A stretch of 64,000 nucleotides of DNA, taken from positions 236,890,101 to 236,954,100 of the forward strand of contig CM073590.1 in NCBI GenBank assembly GCA_037074705.1, read 5' to 3'. Shown here in pieces: positions 12,822 through 23,636 of this stretch (positions within the stretch are counted from its first letter, which is position 1; every line of letters begins with the position of its first letter). This stretch comes from Zhengitettix transpicula (taxonomy: Eukaryota > Arthropoda > Insecta > Orthoptera > Tetrigidae). A model generated the notes under the pieces. It made no database searches, had not been told where the DNA came from, and was given only the letters and a program-made list of their open reading frames with translations. A program made the position numbers and the translations under genes.

Positions 12822-12915
12822 CATTGCAATGCTGTGTTCATTGGACAAACTAAACGGGCTTTAAAGACGAGAATAAAAGAACAAAGAGTGAATTATAAAT
12901 TACCCACTTAATATT
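12822..12915 (+). pseudogene. Penelope-like GIY-YIG endonuclease fragment, right part
   Basis: The translation CNAVFIGQTKRALKTRIKEQ matches the second half of the GIY-YIG core in the copy at 50816-51139 (CYIGRTKRSLNLRIKEH). The glycine, the Q/R-T-K-R segment and the arginine of the R-I-K-E segment are kept, but the histidine after the glutamate is replaced by glutamine. A stop follows within about ten codons. Confidence 0.6.
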
Positions 12916-12929
12916 TATTTAAATAATCA

Positions 12930-14150
12930 GAACTTTAACAGGACGGTCCTCAGGCTCATTGGCGTTGAAAATAGTTATTTTTCGAGACTGATATCTAAAA
13001 TGATAAATATAAGTATTAATTAAAATACTTCTATTAATTTTCAGAGTGATACTGAAGTCCTTAGTAAAATGTATGTCACTTGACTCAGTTAATGCTTTGG
13101 TTTGTTTGATTACGCGTGATCTTAGGTTAAAATTTTCTCAGTATATTAATACTACTTTAATTGAAAGGGTCCACCAATTCGTGGAGGCAAACGTTGTGTT
13201 TTGTTGTTTTTAATAGTCAACTGTCTGTCAAATAGCGTTTAATCTAATCGAATAAAATATAATATAATTCATATCTGCTGTATGCGAAGTACAGGAGTAA
13301 AAGGTTGAGGTAAATATAGGCAAATCAGTGAGAAGCTTGCGTTAAATAAAAGCGTTAAAAACGCATGTGACGGATATACACGTATACATAAGGCATAAAT
13401 TTAAAAGATATTTTGACTTAATACTGTAAGGGATCGAGTAAGTTTAGAATTTTTTAAAAAAAAATTCTGCCTTCAAACCCCTGTGAATTCACCCGCGGCG
13501 CTGTTAATCTGAAAAAATACATTAGTTTGATTACTGCTGAACGTTACGAGGAAAATCTATCAGGTCTCTGTATTTTTCTGTGTGAGATGGTGGTAAATAA
13601 CAGATGGAATAAAAAGGGGGAAACAAGAATTCTATTTACATTAACCATTAATCACATTCTCGTAATTCAAGCTATTCGTGGCCCTGAATTTAGCCTCATT
13701 ATAATGAACTTTACATTATATAATTTATATAAATGTTCACTGATACTGTCTAGAACCACTACATTTCCATAAATATCATTAAACATAATTAGTAAGTAAA
13801 CATGTTTATGACATTATAAATGGATGTTCGAAACGTGTTAACGTAACTATATTTACGATTTACTGCGTACTAATAAATAAAATATTCCGTCAATAAAGCC
13901 AGAACATTGTCAATTATTACGTTTAGTTTTTCAATGAAGAAGAGACTGAGAAAGTTAACTTCTGACTACTTCAGCCTATTGACAAAGTTCTTACTATTGC
14001 ACACGTTTTGAAAATTTATGAAGGATGTCGGCTCAGGAAACAAAACAGAATTACAATGGAAACATCCGAAGACCAAATTAGGTAATAAATTAATTCGTCG
14101 GCAGGAGGAAATGTAGGATACCTTAGCACACATTATAAATCATAAAATAA
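12930..14150. other. AT-rich stretch, nothing recognised
   Basis: The 81-codon frame at 13527-13772 has no recognisable domain and no repeat copies elsewhere in the window. Apart from that I see low-complexity DNA only. Confidence 0.4.
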
Positions 14151-14151
14151 A

Positions 14152-14221
14152 TGTATAAAGAGTTCTCGGGTTTCCGGTCGGGTAACGTTACCCGACCGGA
14201 AACCCGAGAACTCTTTATACA
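14152..14221. repeat. Perfect 70-bp palindrome with no spacer
   Basis: The arms 14152-14186 and 14187-14221 are exact reverse complements over all 35 positions, with the centre at AAC|GTT. The arm starts TGTATAAAGAG and ends CGGGTAAC. The GC-rich inner part (GGGTTTCCGGTCGGGTAAC) stands out against AT-rich flanks. I find no other copy of the arm in the window and no clear target duplication at its ends. Confidence 0.97.
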
Positions 14222-14229
14222 GAATATAC

Positions 14230-15467
14230 GTCGGGAAAACTTACGCTCTTTAACATAAAATAAATGTTATAAATCGTTATTACGCCTGAAAACTCGTTTA
14301 CTTAAATTTTATTGGTCTTAATGAACCGTTTGAGTAATTATTAATTCTGTTACACTAATCATAGTAATTACTGTAAAGAAACATACAAATAAAATGTCTA
14401 GGAAATGAAAATACACGCAACGTCAGATAAAATAACAATAATTTTATTTACTGACACTTTAATTAATATTCCTGCATGTCTGAACAATTGATAATAAAAT
14501 AAAAAGTATTTATAAATTTATTGAACTAGATATATTTGCTGTAAGGTAGGTGGAGCAACTTAAATTTTCGCAAGAGAATATTTTCATTCCTTTATAGTTT
14601 TTTTCTACTTCATATTTAAACTTTCAATACTATCCGTATGTTTACAAACCATCCCGAATATTTTCGTGTATACTAGGGAAACGTTAACGGAATAAAAATA
14701 AATATTATTCGTTCTACAAACAATTTTAAATTCTATATGGCTACAGTTAATTTGATTAATTAAATTAGGAACAGTCAAAATGTGTGTATTATTATATAAT
14801 TACAAGGGTAAGTTTGAAAATTAAGAACTAATTATGTCAAATATGAGCTTTTTGCTGCATTAAAAATAACTGTTAAAAAAATTATATATATTTTTTGTAC
14901 ATATTGTAAAATCGAAGAAATCTTCAAAATTGCATACTTCATGAAAATATTAATTAATTTACTCAATAAAAATGAAAACTGTTAGAAAATCAATGGCACA
15001 GAATACAATTTGTTTTTTAAAAAGTTATGCATCACGTAACTAAAAATATTTAGAAAGCATATTTTTTTTGAAGGTGACAATATTTATTATTTTGACGTAG
15101 AAAATACGATTGATATTTTAATGTTTTAATGCGATATTTTATAAATTTAAATCTTTGTAGACAATAACACGATTTTAACTGTAATTTGAGGTAAAATAAA
15201 ACTACTCTTTGAGAAAAATGAATCAATAATAACTGTTGAGGAGGAACGTAGAAAATTGGTCACTTTAAATTCTGTAATTAGGAAATATAAAACTGGAGTT
15301 GGGGTAATTTTTATTAACAGAATGAAATTGAAAACGCACGAAATGACATTATGAAATAGAAATGTGAAGGATGTTTTATAAATATTTTTTTAGTTATTGT
15401 ATAATTTTATTATTTGTATTAATGCAGTCGAATAAAGTGAAAGAAATATTAACAGAAAATATGAAAG
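14230..15467. other. AT-rich stretch, nothing recognised
   Basis: Low-complexity AT-rich DNA without supported frames or family A, Helitron-like or Penelope-like sequence. Confidence 0.4.
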
Positions 15468-15480
15468 AGAATGATTATTA

Positions 15481-16055
15481 GCTTGAAGCCTGCGAGAGGA
15501 TTCTCTCGCAGGTAGCCTGCGAGGGATTTTCTCTCGCAGGCAGAACCTTTTAGGAGAGATACGAAGGGGCTACCTTTGGATATGCCTTTTCCTCTCCGTT
15601 TTTGAACTAAGGTTCCCACAATCCGAGGCACCTCGCCTGTTTTGAGGGGTGTATGTTCCGGGGTCGCAGACCTTGGGCATACGGTAAGAGTTGTTCGCTA
15701 TTCCCATTGGAATAGTCGGCCAGCTGCCTCCTAAACTGGTAGAGGCACGGAGAAGGGAATTCTGCGTCCCCACAGCAAACTCCTCTCCCGCTATCGGAAG
15801 GGCGTGGGACAAGTACCCAATGCCCGACCTACCTGATGCAGGTTTTTCTAGGGTTTTCCCTGCATTTCTTTAGGAGAAAGTCAGGTAGAATCCTTAAAAT
15901 ATAGCCCGGGGGCCCCAGTTAACCCTTGGCTACGTTCCTCTACCCTTCCGCATCCCCCCTTTCAAATCCCTTCCTATGCTATTAAAGCGGAGTTACCCAA
16001 TTTGAATTACCCTCATGCAGCCTGTTGCCCTAAAATAAATTTTAAAAAATAAAAA
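15481..16055 (+). repeat. Family A retroposon copy 5, full length with perfect target duplication
   Basis: This is the best-bounded copy in the window: 575 bp between exact 13-bp duplications AGAATGATTATTA at 15468-15480 and 16056-16068. It starts GCTTGAAGCCTGCGAGAGG with two successive hairpins (arms CCTGCGAGAG/CTCTCGCAGG), then AGAACCTTTTAGGAGAG. It ends GTAGCCTGTTGCCCTAAAA with an AT-rich, A-dominated tail. The tail, the duplication length and 5' truncation in other copies fit LINE-mediated retroposition. I see no convincing RNA polymerase III A/B box pair, so a tRNA origin is not supported. Confidence 0.92.
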
Positions 16056-16069
16056 AGAATGATTATTAC

Positions 16070-16985
16070 ATGATGTGTAACATTAAATGAGATATAAATA
16101 CAGCAGAAATTTTTACAATAAATACGTATAAAATATAATGAATATACAAATCAGGGTCTCAAAAATAATAAATTAATTTTAAGGCATTGTATAAGCTGTA
16201 CGGATCTATAAGTAAGCAAAAACAATAAAATTAAAGATTACAAGAAATTTAATCATCCATTAAAGTGGAATGAATAAAGATCTAACTAAAAATCACAGCA
16301 ATAAAAGCTTAACGATTAAGAAACAAAATACGAAGGCTACTAAAGATTAAAAAGCAACAACTGAAATCTCGAAAGGTCCTGATATAATTTTTTCTGATAT
16401 ATATTTTTATTACCGTTATCTCTAAAATGATTTATCGAACATATATTAAAACTATTAATTTAATTAACGCTTTTTCGTCTGAGAGCTCCTTCCCAGGTGC
16501 TCACTTTCTCCCCCAGTAATTAATTATTCGAGCGCTGTGTGATCGTAATGGGAGGTTGGAGGATAATACTTGTTTTAGATTCTCTAATTAAGGTGAGGAC
16601 TGAGAAGAGAAAGAGTCTTTTTGGGAGGGCTCCACAGCGCCACATTCTCTCCAAGCACCCTCTTCGGAGCTGCTCATTCGCAAACGGGAATGTTAACGGG
16701 TTTCTCATTCTAATTTAAGAATAAATGCGAAAAAAAAAAGTTGGGTGCCAGGGTTTCATATTCATTGAGTGCCATCACCGACAGACAGGATTTTTGCCAT
16801 CCTTTTTGTGTTGTACCGGAAATTATTCAACGATTTAAGCTCCACAAAAAAAAAACTAAGAGCCACTTTTCTTCGAAAACAAATTTATGCTCACATATAC
16901 ACATTATTAATTTATTTATTACCAATTATCCGGAAATAAAATTCTCGATTTACTTGTACGATTATAAAATAAAATCAATAATACG
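16070..16985. other. AT-rich stretch with a GC-balanced patch
   Basis: The patch at 16480-16700 is more balanced and looks single-copy. The 62- and 82-codon frames across it have no recognisable domain. Confidence 0.35.
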
Positions 16986-16989
16986 TTAA

Positions 16990-17130
16990 AACAGCCAAAT
17001 ACTAACGAAAGAAGTGATTCTTTTCATCAGGTGCTAAGGTAACTAAAAACAACAAGGTTTCCAGAAATTTTTTCTGTCACTCCGTTTGTCTGTATTTGGC
17101 TGTTTTCTCTTATTATTAATTTTTGAAACA
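16990..17130 (+). repeat. Penelope-like terminal fragment, diverged
   Basis: The order CATCAGGTGCTAAG, CAACAAGGTTTCCAGAAA, then TTTGTCTGTATTTGGC matches the Penelope-like ends at 51400 and 43400. An 11-bp inverted repeat (CAGCCAAATAC / GTATTTGGCTG) at about 16992 and 17091 suggests that two termini are joined in opposite orientation. Confidence 0.55.
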
Positions 17131-17134
17131 AGCG

Positions 17135-18005
17135 TATCATTCAAATAATATCATTTAAATAAAATATGTAGTCGAAAAATATCAAAAGTGTGACTCATCA
17201 TAGAAGCAGCTGCATAATAAATAATTTAATTAATTAATTATGTCAAAATTTTCCACCAAGGACGGTAAAAGTACATTCAAATATTACGTTATTATATTTT
17301 ATCATAATGATTTTATTGTTCTAATTTTAAAAAATAAATCTATTTGTAATTTGAATTTTTTTCTGGATGTTTCGGAAATACCAATATAACCATCTCCAAT
17401 TTATCCAAAAAAAATTTTTTCCCTTCGAATTTTAATTTATATTTTGAGTTCATAAGATTCTAGTAGAATTGGAAGAGTCAGTGAGTTATAAACATTAATC
17501 TTAAATTTAAATTTTTAATAAACAATGTTCTGACTTAATATCAGATCAAACGATGAACAGTGGATGCATTATCATATAGTCTTACTGGATTTCCTTAAAA
17601 ACTACAGTCAACCAATTAATTCAACATTTAAATGATATTCCTTCGTACAAATATTTTATTTGGACACTATTGAAGATAGTTAGGGACATAATTCCGAAAG
17701 AACAGAATAGTTTGATGATAACAAATTTTTACTTATTTAAATAATGGGAATAAAATATAAAATTAATATAACATAAATCAGTCCTAAATTGTTTTGAATG
17801 GGAGTTAAAATTCTTATTCCTTCAGATTGCATTATTAATTATACAGATCAGATTTAATTAAAAATGTGAAGAATTTTTTATTCATTATTTTCAAGGTAAT
17901 TCTTTTAGTGGCATCAAATACAGAAGTTATAAGCAATTAATTTAAATCTGACGATATTGAATTGGAACTAAAAAAGCGTAGAAATATTTATTTCTGTCTT
18001 TATTT
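17135..18005. other. AT-rich stretch, nothing recognised
   Basis: Homopolymer-rich, no repeats shared with the rest of the window and no plausible coding frame. Confidence 0.4.
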
Positions 18006-18009
18006 AATA

Positions 18010-18975
18010 CTATCTGGTTGGCCGACGTTGCCCTTGTTGTCATAATCACACTCAGAGACATCCATAGCCCTGGATTTGACACCAATCTTGGTTGTTGTTT
18101 TTTTCGTTATATTTATTTAACACCCCTCGACCCCAATCCCTAAAGATGCTCCACAGGTTGAATTTATACATAAAAATATCTAGAGAAATGCTACATAACT
18201 GGGAAAAAAAATTTTAGACGTTAGAAAAGCCGTTTTAAGATATTTAAAAAGTTCCAACCCGGCCCCTGGTAGTTAAACGGCAATTTGAATGTCACAAATA
18301 GGAACGTTTTCAATTTCCTCCCACGCCCGAATAATCCCGAAACACTAACTGTGTAAAAAAAAACTGCCGTTATCTTTATGGGGTCAAATCCAGATATATT
18401 AAAGAAACCCTTTAGTGGATTTTGTAATGTGCAGTTGGTAGCATTTATACCTGCGTTTACAATGTCCCCATCAGCAAAAATACCTCCGTATTTTTTTACG
18501 AATACTTTAATATATTCCTTCTGTGTCTTGTCCAAACCGTATTCCACAATATAATTTGGCACAAGCCGAATTTTGGTCCGTGGTTCTGCTAAATATGCAA
18601 TGTCAGCCATTTAAAATGCAAATAATTTATAAAACGTAGCTTAGGAAACCGAAAAATAGTTATTTTATTATTATTACTATTATTATTCGATGTATCCAGG
18701 CGATAATTATACTTATATAATATATAATAATAATTATATCAAAGCATTCCTTGTTTATTTCATTATTAAATGAAACTATTTTTATAAAGCAGTAAAGTGT
18801 CTCTTGGGCGTGTGTTGTGACGTCACGTTCCCACACAGTTATTTAACTCAACATTTTCACATTTTTAAATGATAATTCTTTATGCTAGGGGTATCTCATC
18901 CCCCACTGTACTCTTTCTAGAGTTTTTAATAATATTTGAATCAATATTTAATTGTATAAATGAAAATATCTTCCA
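18010..18975 (-). mobile_element. Helitron-like element B1 with the best internal open frame
   Basis: The right-hand (3') terminus of the element lies at 18010. Read on the minus strand it ends ...GGCAACGTCGGCCAACCAGATAG followed by T. This is the same layout as the cleaner copies, where a CCCGG/CCGGG hairpin precedes a terminal CTAG by about 10 nt. The body holds a repeated internal unit (18010-18310), the 129-codon frame at 18221-18610, a TGACGTCA site near 18818 and a GGGGTATCTCATCCCCC hairpin near 18888. The 5' end is eroded after about 18960. No Rep/helicase coding is visible, so it would be non-autonomous. Confidence 0.6.
18221..18610 (-). CDS. Open frame of 129 codons inside Helitron-like element B1, unrecognised
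   Basis: The ATG lies at 18610 and reading runs to a stop near 18221. The N-terminal part (MADIAYLAEPRTKIRLVPN, then KEYIKVFVKKYGGIF) does not match a family I can name. Equivalent sequence occurs in the same place and orientation in the elements at 27.4-28.2, 39.2-40.3, 40.8-41.6 and 62.4-63.2 kb. There a KK(F/Y)GG(M/I)F segment and upstream text are recognisable but frames are broken. The last 25 or so residues run into the repeated internal unit of the element, so they are probably not original protein. Helitrons commonly capture host gene fragments. A captured first exon is my preferred reading, and a decayed element-encoded protein is the alternative. Expression cannot be judged. Confidence 0.35.
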   Translation of the reverse strand: MADIAYLAEPRTKIRLVPNYIVEYGLDKTQKEYIKVFVKKYGGIFADGDIVNAGINATNCTLQNPLKGFFNISGFDPIKITAVFFYTVSVSGLFGRGRKLKTFLFVTFKLPFNYQGPGWNFLNILKRLF

Positions 18976-18979
18976 TTAA

Positions 18980-19515
18980 TTTAATCGCCTACGTTTATTT
19001 TTGGATGTTAAGGACAGAAATTGAGAATTAAAAAAAATTCAAAATTTACGTGTATATAAAATTATATTAAATTTAATAATCTATATATTCTTATCCGAGA
19101 ATTCACAATTATCATAAATGTAAAGCAGATAAAATTCCTAAACATTTATTCAATACATATTTTTCAGCCGAACCCAGAACTGGTCCAGAATTTTTACATT
19201 ATGACACTTTGATTCAATTAAATATTTTCTTTGCGCTATTTGAAAGCATTCCTTCCGTTCTTTAATACTTTTTTAGCTTTTGGTACCTTTTGCCATTATC
19301 ACCTGAAAATAAACATGTAAAAATATATATAATTAATTAATTTGAGACTTTCTCGTTTATAATCGTCCTATCAGTCGGAATTATATTGAATTTTATCGTG
19401 AATTTTTATTTAATTTTATATTAAACGACATTAAATTCACTTGGTTTATAATAAATATATCATTAAATTGTGATTCAAAAATTCGTGTCTCAATGTCGCC
19501 TAAGAATTAATTCCA
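18980..19515. other. AT-rich stretch, nothing recognised
   Basis: Low-complexity DNA between Helitron-like element B1 and a Penelope-like terminal motif. Confidence 0.4.
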
Positions 19516-19519
19516 GCAA

Positions 19520-19625
19520 CTTAAATTCGCCTAGAAGATGACGACAGAGCTTTTAGTCGTCGAAACGTTGCGTTCTACTTTAATTATGCAAAACCCTGTT
19601 GAACTCCGAGAGCAATATATTGAAC
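19520..19625 (+). repeat. Penelope-like terminal motif, second family
   Basis: CGCCTAGAAGATGACGACAG is followed by a short loop and GTCGTC, then GAAACGTTGCG. The GACGAC/GTCGTC stem next to GAAACGTT is the typical tail structure of Penelope-like elements. A close relative lies at 58255-58345, where the stem is GACGAC/GTCGCC and the tail GAAACGTCGTG. Confidence 0.55.
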
Positions 19626-19629
19626 AACT

Positions 19630-20780
19630 ACACGGGAAAAGGCATCAATCTTTGAACTTAAATAACATTTTAATAATCACTGAAATATAAATCATGGTCG
19701 CAACGATTTAATTTAGTTAGAGCTGGATGATAAAAATATACGACTGAAAATGAGTGGCATGAAATGTTTAGACTGCTTATGTCAGAGAAAAATATTTCAT
19801 GAATACGAATAAATCTGTCGTTTCGCTCTGTTGACTATTTTCTTTTTTCCTTTTTGCTCAGCGGTACATTTTATTTTTATATACAATTTTTTATTTAACC
19901 ACTCTCCCTCGTCGGTAAGGAAGGAAGTGAAGGTCTGTGTTGCCGACATATGGTGTAACGTGGCCATAAAATATTCAGAAACGATCTTTCGCTTCGAATT
20001 GAATTGTTGGGGGCCGTAAAATAAGCAGTCTACATCCGTGCCACATAAAATAGCTTGCTCTTTGATGTTCCGTTCATCCTTCAGAGATATTCACGGTGGA
20101 AGAGGACACAACATGTCTCTTAGCCAAAAGACAACTTTTGTCTTGGTTTGAAGTTTCTCTGTCCATGGAAAAATAAACAAAAATTTAACTACCGTAAACG
20201 TAAATAAATAAAATGAATTCAGGGTTGATTTTAAATGATATAAAATGATTGTAAAATTGCAATAACATGACCATATTATTTATAAAATAATATATGATTA
20301 ATATATTTTTTTTTTGCTGACACGATGTAGAGTTTTCTGTTTGTGTAGCCAGAGAATTTTGAAGGCTTGAAAATACACACATTGGATATTCTTCGACCTC
20401 GTTTCTAGAAGAAGCGGCGTCGTGGGTCTGGTTATGGGAGCGATGGGTATCGTTAGAGGCGTCGAGTTGTCTGCTACGAGGTTAGAAATCAGAATTTTCA
20501 GCTCCAGATAGATCTCTTAGGAAACGTCAACCCCTTTCAGCGATCCTGTATAAATTCTGCTTGACGACTGTTTCAAATTCTCATCTCAGTAATAAAATAC
20601 TTTCTTTCACACATCAAATTCACAGCTTCTTTTGTTTCAAGCGATAATTAAAAAACTTCCCTACTGTTCTGTACAGAACTTCGCTCTTTGGTAACTATTT
20701 TTCCCATAATACATATACTCCAACAGAAAGTATATTGTCGTCTTAGTATGTGATATCTTAAGATTTATTATATACATTTT
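19630..20780. other. AT-rich intergenic stretch
   Basis: Frames of 60-65 codons at 19831-20019, 20185-20382 and 20661-20843 have no domain or compositional support. A more balanced patch lies at about 20395-20540. The last bases lead into a Helitron-like terminus. Confidence 0.4.
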
Positions 20781-20785
20781 ATTTG

Positions 20786-22005
20786 AACTGTCTGGGGACC
20801 CGGCGGTGCCCAGGTTGTCATAATTAAACTCAGCGATATGCATAAACCCGGACTTTACTCCAATTATTTTTTTAGCAACGCCATTCCTCCCACCCCTCTA
20901 AAGGTTCTCCCTTCCCATGCCGAAAGGGGTTAAAATTATACAAAAGAAACACCACTGTCAATCCTATTGACCCGAAAATTATATTTCAGCGAAAATATCG
21001 GCCGTTTTGACATGTTTTAAAATTTCTACCCCCGCCCCATGAGGGTAAACGGTAACTTGAATGTTATGGGTGTTCGGCGTTGCCCGAGTTGTCATAATTA
21101 AACTCAGCGACATCCATAATCCCGGATTTTACTCCAATCTCAATTGTTTTCACGTTTTTTTTGTAACGCCAGTTCCACTCTCATCTCTAAAATTTCTACC
21201 CTTCACATGCCGAAAGGGGTTGAAATTATACACAAGAAACAACGGGAGAAACTCTATCAATCTTGTTGATCAGAAAAATATTTTTCTACGAAAATAACGG
21301 CCGTTTTGACTTGTTTGAAAATTTCGACCTCCACCCCTTGGGGTTAAACGCCGATTTGAATGTTGTGGTTGCCTTAATTAAACTCATCGACATCCATAAC
21401 CCGGTGTTTGACTTCCGTCTCAATGGTTTTCATTGAGGGGTTGAAATTATACACAATAAACAACGAGAAAAACACTATCAATTTCATTCACCCCCAAAAA
21501 TTGTTTTCGATGAAAATAACGTCCGTTTTAACATGTTTAAAAATTTCCACTCCCACTCCAAGATGTAAACGGCAACATAAATGTTATAAATAAACTCAGC
21601 GACATTCATAACACCGGATTGTCAACAATCTCGGTTGTTTTCGCGTTTTATGTAAGGACCTTCCTCCTCTAAGGGTGCTCCCCTACTATGCTGAAAGGGG
21701 TTAAAATTATACTCAATCTAGATGGGGAGAAACACCATCAATCTCAGTGACTCAGAAAAATATTTATTTGACGCTAATATCCGTCAATTTAGCATGTTTC
21801 AAAGTATCCACCCCCATCCACTCCCGCCCCAGGCGGTAACAGAAGTGTCTTACCTCCCCACAGTACTTGTTTCCGGTTCCCAAGGAACACGTGATCGAAA
21901 TTTGGTGAAATTTGCTTCACGGGTGAAAATTTGTATGTGGAGTTTTCTTACATGCATACATACAAAAACACAAAAGTACTGTATATTTTACTTATTAGTT
22001 AAAGG
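20786..22005 (-). mobile_element. Helitron-like element B2 with four tandem internal units
   Basis: The 3' terminus at the left carries the GGGTGCCGCCGGG-type hairpin remnant followed by CAG and T. The body is a direct array of one internal unit: AACTCAGCGACATCCATAA, then CCCGGATTT-ACTCC, GCCGAAAGGGGTTGAAATT and ACGGCCGTTTTGACATGTTT. Units start near 20811, 21086, 21366 and 21585, so spacing is about 275, 280 and 220 bp. The 5' part ends in CATGCATACATACAAA near 21965. The coding-like segment of B1 is absent. Confidence 0.6.
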
Positions 22006-22009
22006 ATAA

Positions 22010-23045
22010 GAAGAATATGGTGGAAAAATTATGGTACGAATATAGTCTGAAGTAATAGATGAAGAATTGAAAGATATTAACTGTTGTTTATATTAGGTTG
22101 TCCAGAAAAAATATCAAAGAACCCTTCCTCAATTCAAACCCATAATTTTCCTTCCTTGTTTCATTATATTCAACCTTCACTTTATTTCACTGGCCACTGC
22201 GCTTAAACGCCACTAAATTTCTCGGAATATAGAGAAAAATTTTCAGAGACTTCTTTAGTCTTTCTTTGTGTTTCACTTATACCCCAATAATTTATTACTG
22301 TAAAATCTCAGTAAAGTCTTGTATCTTAAATATGGAATGCCTTGTTCCAAAAATATTATTTATTTATAGTTGCATTAAATTCTGTCCCATTAGCGACTGA
22401 TTAGTTACAAATTATCAATAATGTTAAGAATTGAATAGATTCTTAAAACTATATTTTACAATGTAATGCGATGTATTTAGGTTTAAATTGTTGAAAAAAA
22501 AGGAGTATTTTTGCTAAATTTTTAAGGGAGCAGGAAATAAAAAATTCTAAAGGCCTCTAAATATAACACTGTATTTCTTGTTCAGACCAAAAAGTAACTT
22601 CCAGAGAAACCCTTGTAAATTTTCACAATATATTTTTTTTTACAGTCCAACAAAAGATAAGTGTTAACATCACATTTAATTTGACGCTTATTACTTTCAG
22701 TGAACGGCGTTATCAAACCGTAGAGTGTTTAATTAAACGGGCCGGAGTCAGCGGGGTGGAAGCTGTCGATATGCGGCGAGAGCGTGATTACTTTCACTGT
22801 GTGCCGAGAGTATTATGTAGCGCATGGGTTGGCTACAATGGGCCCAACCCACCAAAGCAGTTATTTCTCTCGACCAACGACTCGAAAGGAGGAAAACTTC
22901 TCCTTTTTCCCCCGAAGACCCCAACTTGTAAGTCATTAATTAAGATCCGCCATTCAAACAAATAAATAAACAAATAATTTTAATCATATAAAAGGACCGG
23001 AGGACAGACATTTTCTTTTTGAAGAAAAAAACATTTATTTAAATA
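22010..23045. other. AT-rich stretch with a GC-balanced island at 22680-22930
   Basis: The island is GC-balanced, apparently single-copy, and has overlapping 62-94 codon frames on both strands without recognised domains. Its left edge contains TTTGACGCTTATTACT and GTTTAATTAAAC, which resemble homeodomain-type sites. A regulatory or exonic role is speculative. The flanks are low-complexity. Confidence 0.35.
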
Positions 23046-23049
23046 TAAT

Positions 23050-23120
23050 TATTTACCGTGTACATCTGATGGGGTCCTTGTTTAAGGACGAAACATCGGG
23101 TATTTTTATTTTTTTCAATT
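23050..23120 (+). repeat. Penelope-like terminal hairpin motif, third family
   Basis: CATCTGATGGG is followed by the hairpin GTCCTT...AAGGAC and then GAAACATCGGG. GATG and CATC form an outer stem around it. The layout parallels the CTGANGA-stem-GAAAC order of the other Penelope-like ends, but the residue after CTGATG is G instead of A. Confidence 0.45.
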
Positions 23121-23593
23121 GGATTACTTTTTCTTATATATTGTAATATTAAAATTTCATAAAATTATACTAATTAATTTTAATTACCTCATATCAATAT
23201 TAGGTGCAGGTTTTAAAAACAGTTACAAAAAAATTAGAAGTTTTGGAGGACTAGTAAATAAATTCCTGAAATTCAGACACGTCGTAAATTCCGTATAGAT
23301 TATAAAATATTCGATTTAATTGTCGTTAATTATACAGTTACGTTTTATACCTAAATTTATGAGATTCATATAATTTTTTTTTGTGTGTTTATCAAACTTC
23401 AATATTTTATAAAATAAACGTATTTAATTTCCTAAGTACATAATTTCATTTAGCCGTGTCACTCCTACACTCTCCTAAAAAGTTATAATTATATTTATAT
23501 TTACGTGTACACTTTGAAAATTTGGAAATACAAATACTAATAAATCATTGAATTCCGTTGAGGGTTTTTTGAGACTATCAGGTTCAAACTAGC

Positions 23594-23594
<1 letters not shown>

Positions 23595-23636
<42 letters not shown>

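Noticed and set aside
15570..15873. Recurring 60-68 codon frames on both strands of family A (MSHALPIAGEEF... and MSAIPIGIVGQLPP...)
   Set aside because: They recur because the repeat recurs. Both strands are open at once, substitutions are not biased to third positions by eye, and many copies break the frames. A coding role is not supported.
18221..18610. Resemblance of the N-terminus (LAEPRTKIRLVPN) to G-patch protein PINX1-type starts
   Set aside because: The G-patch core itself is not present and the likeness rests on a few residues recalled from memory, so no family was assigned.
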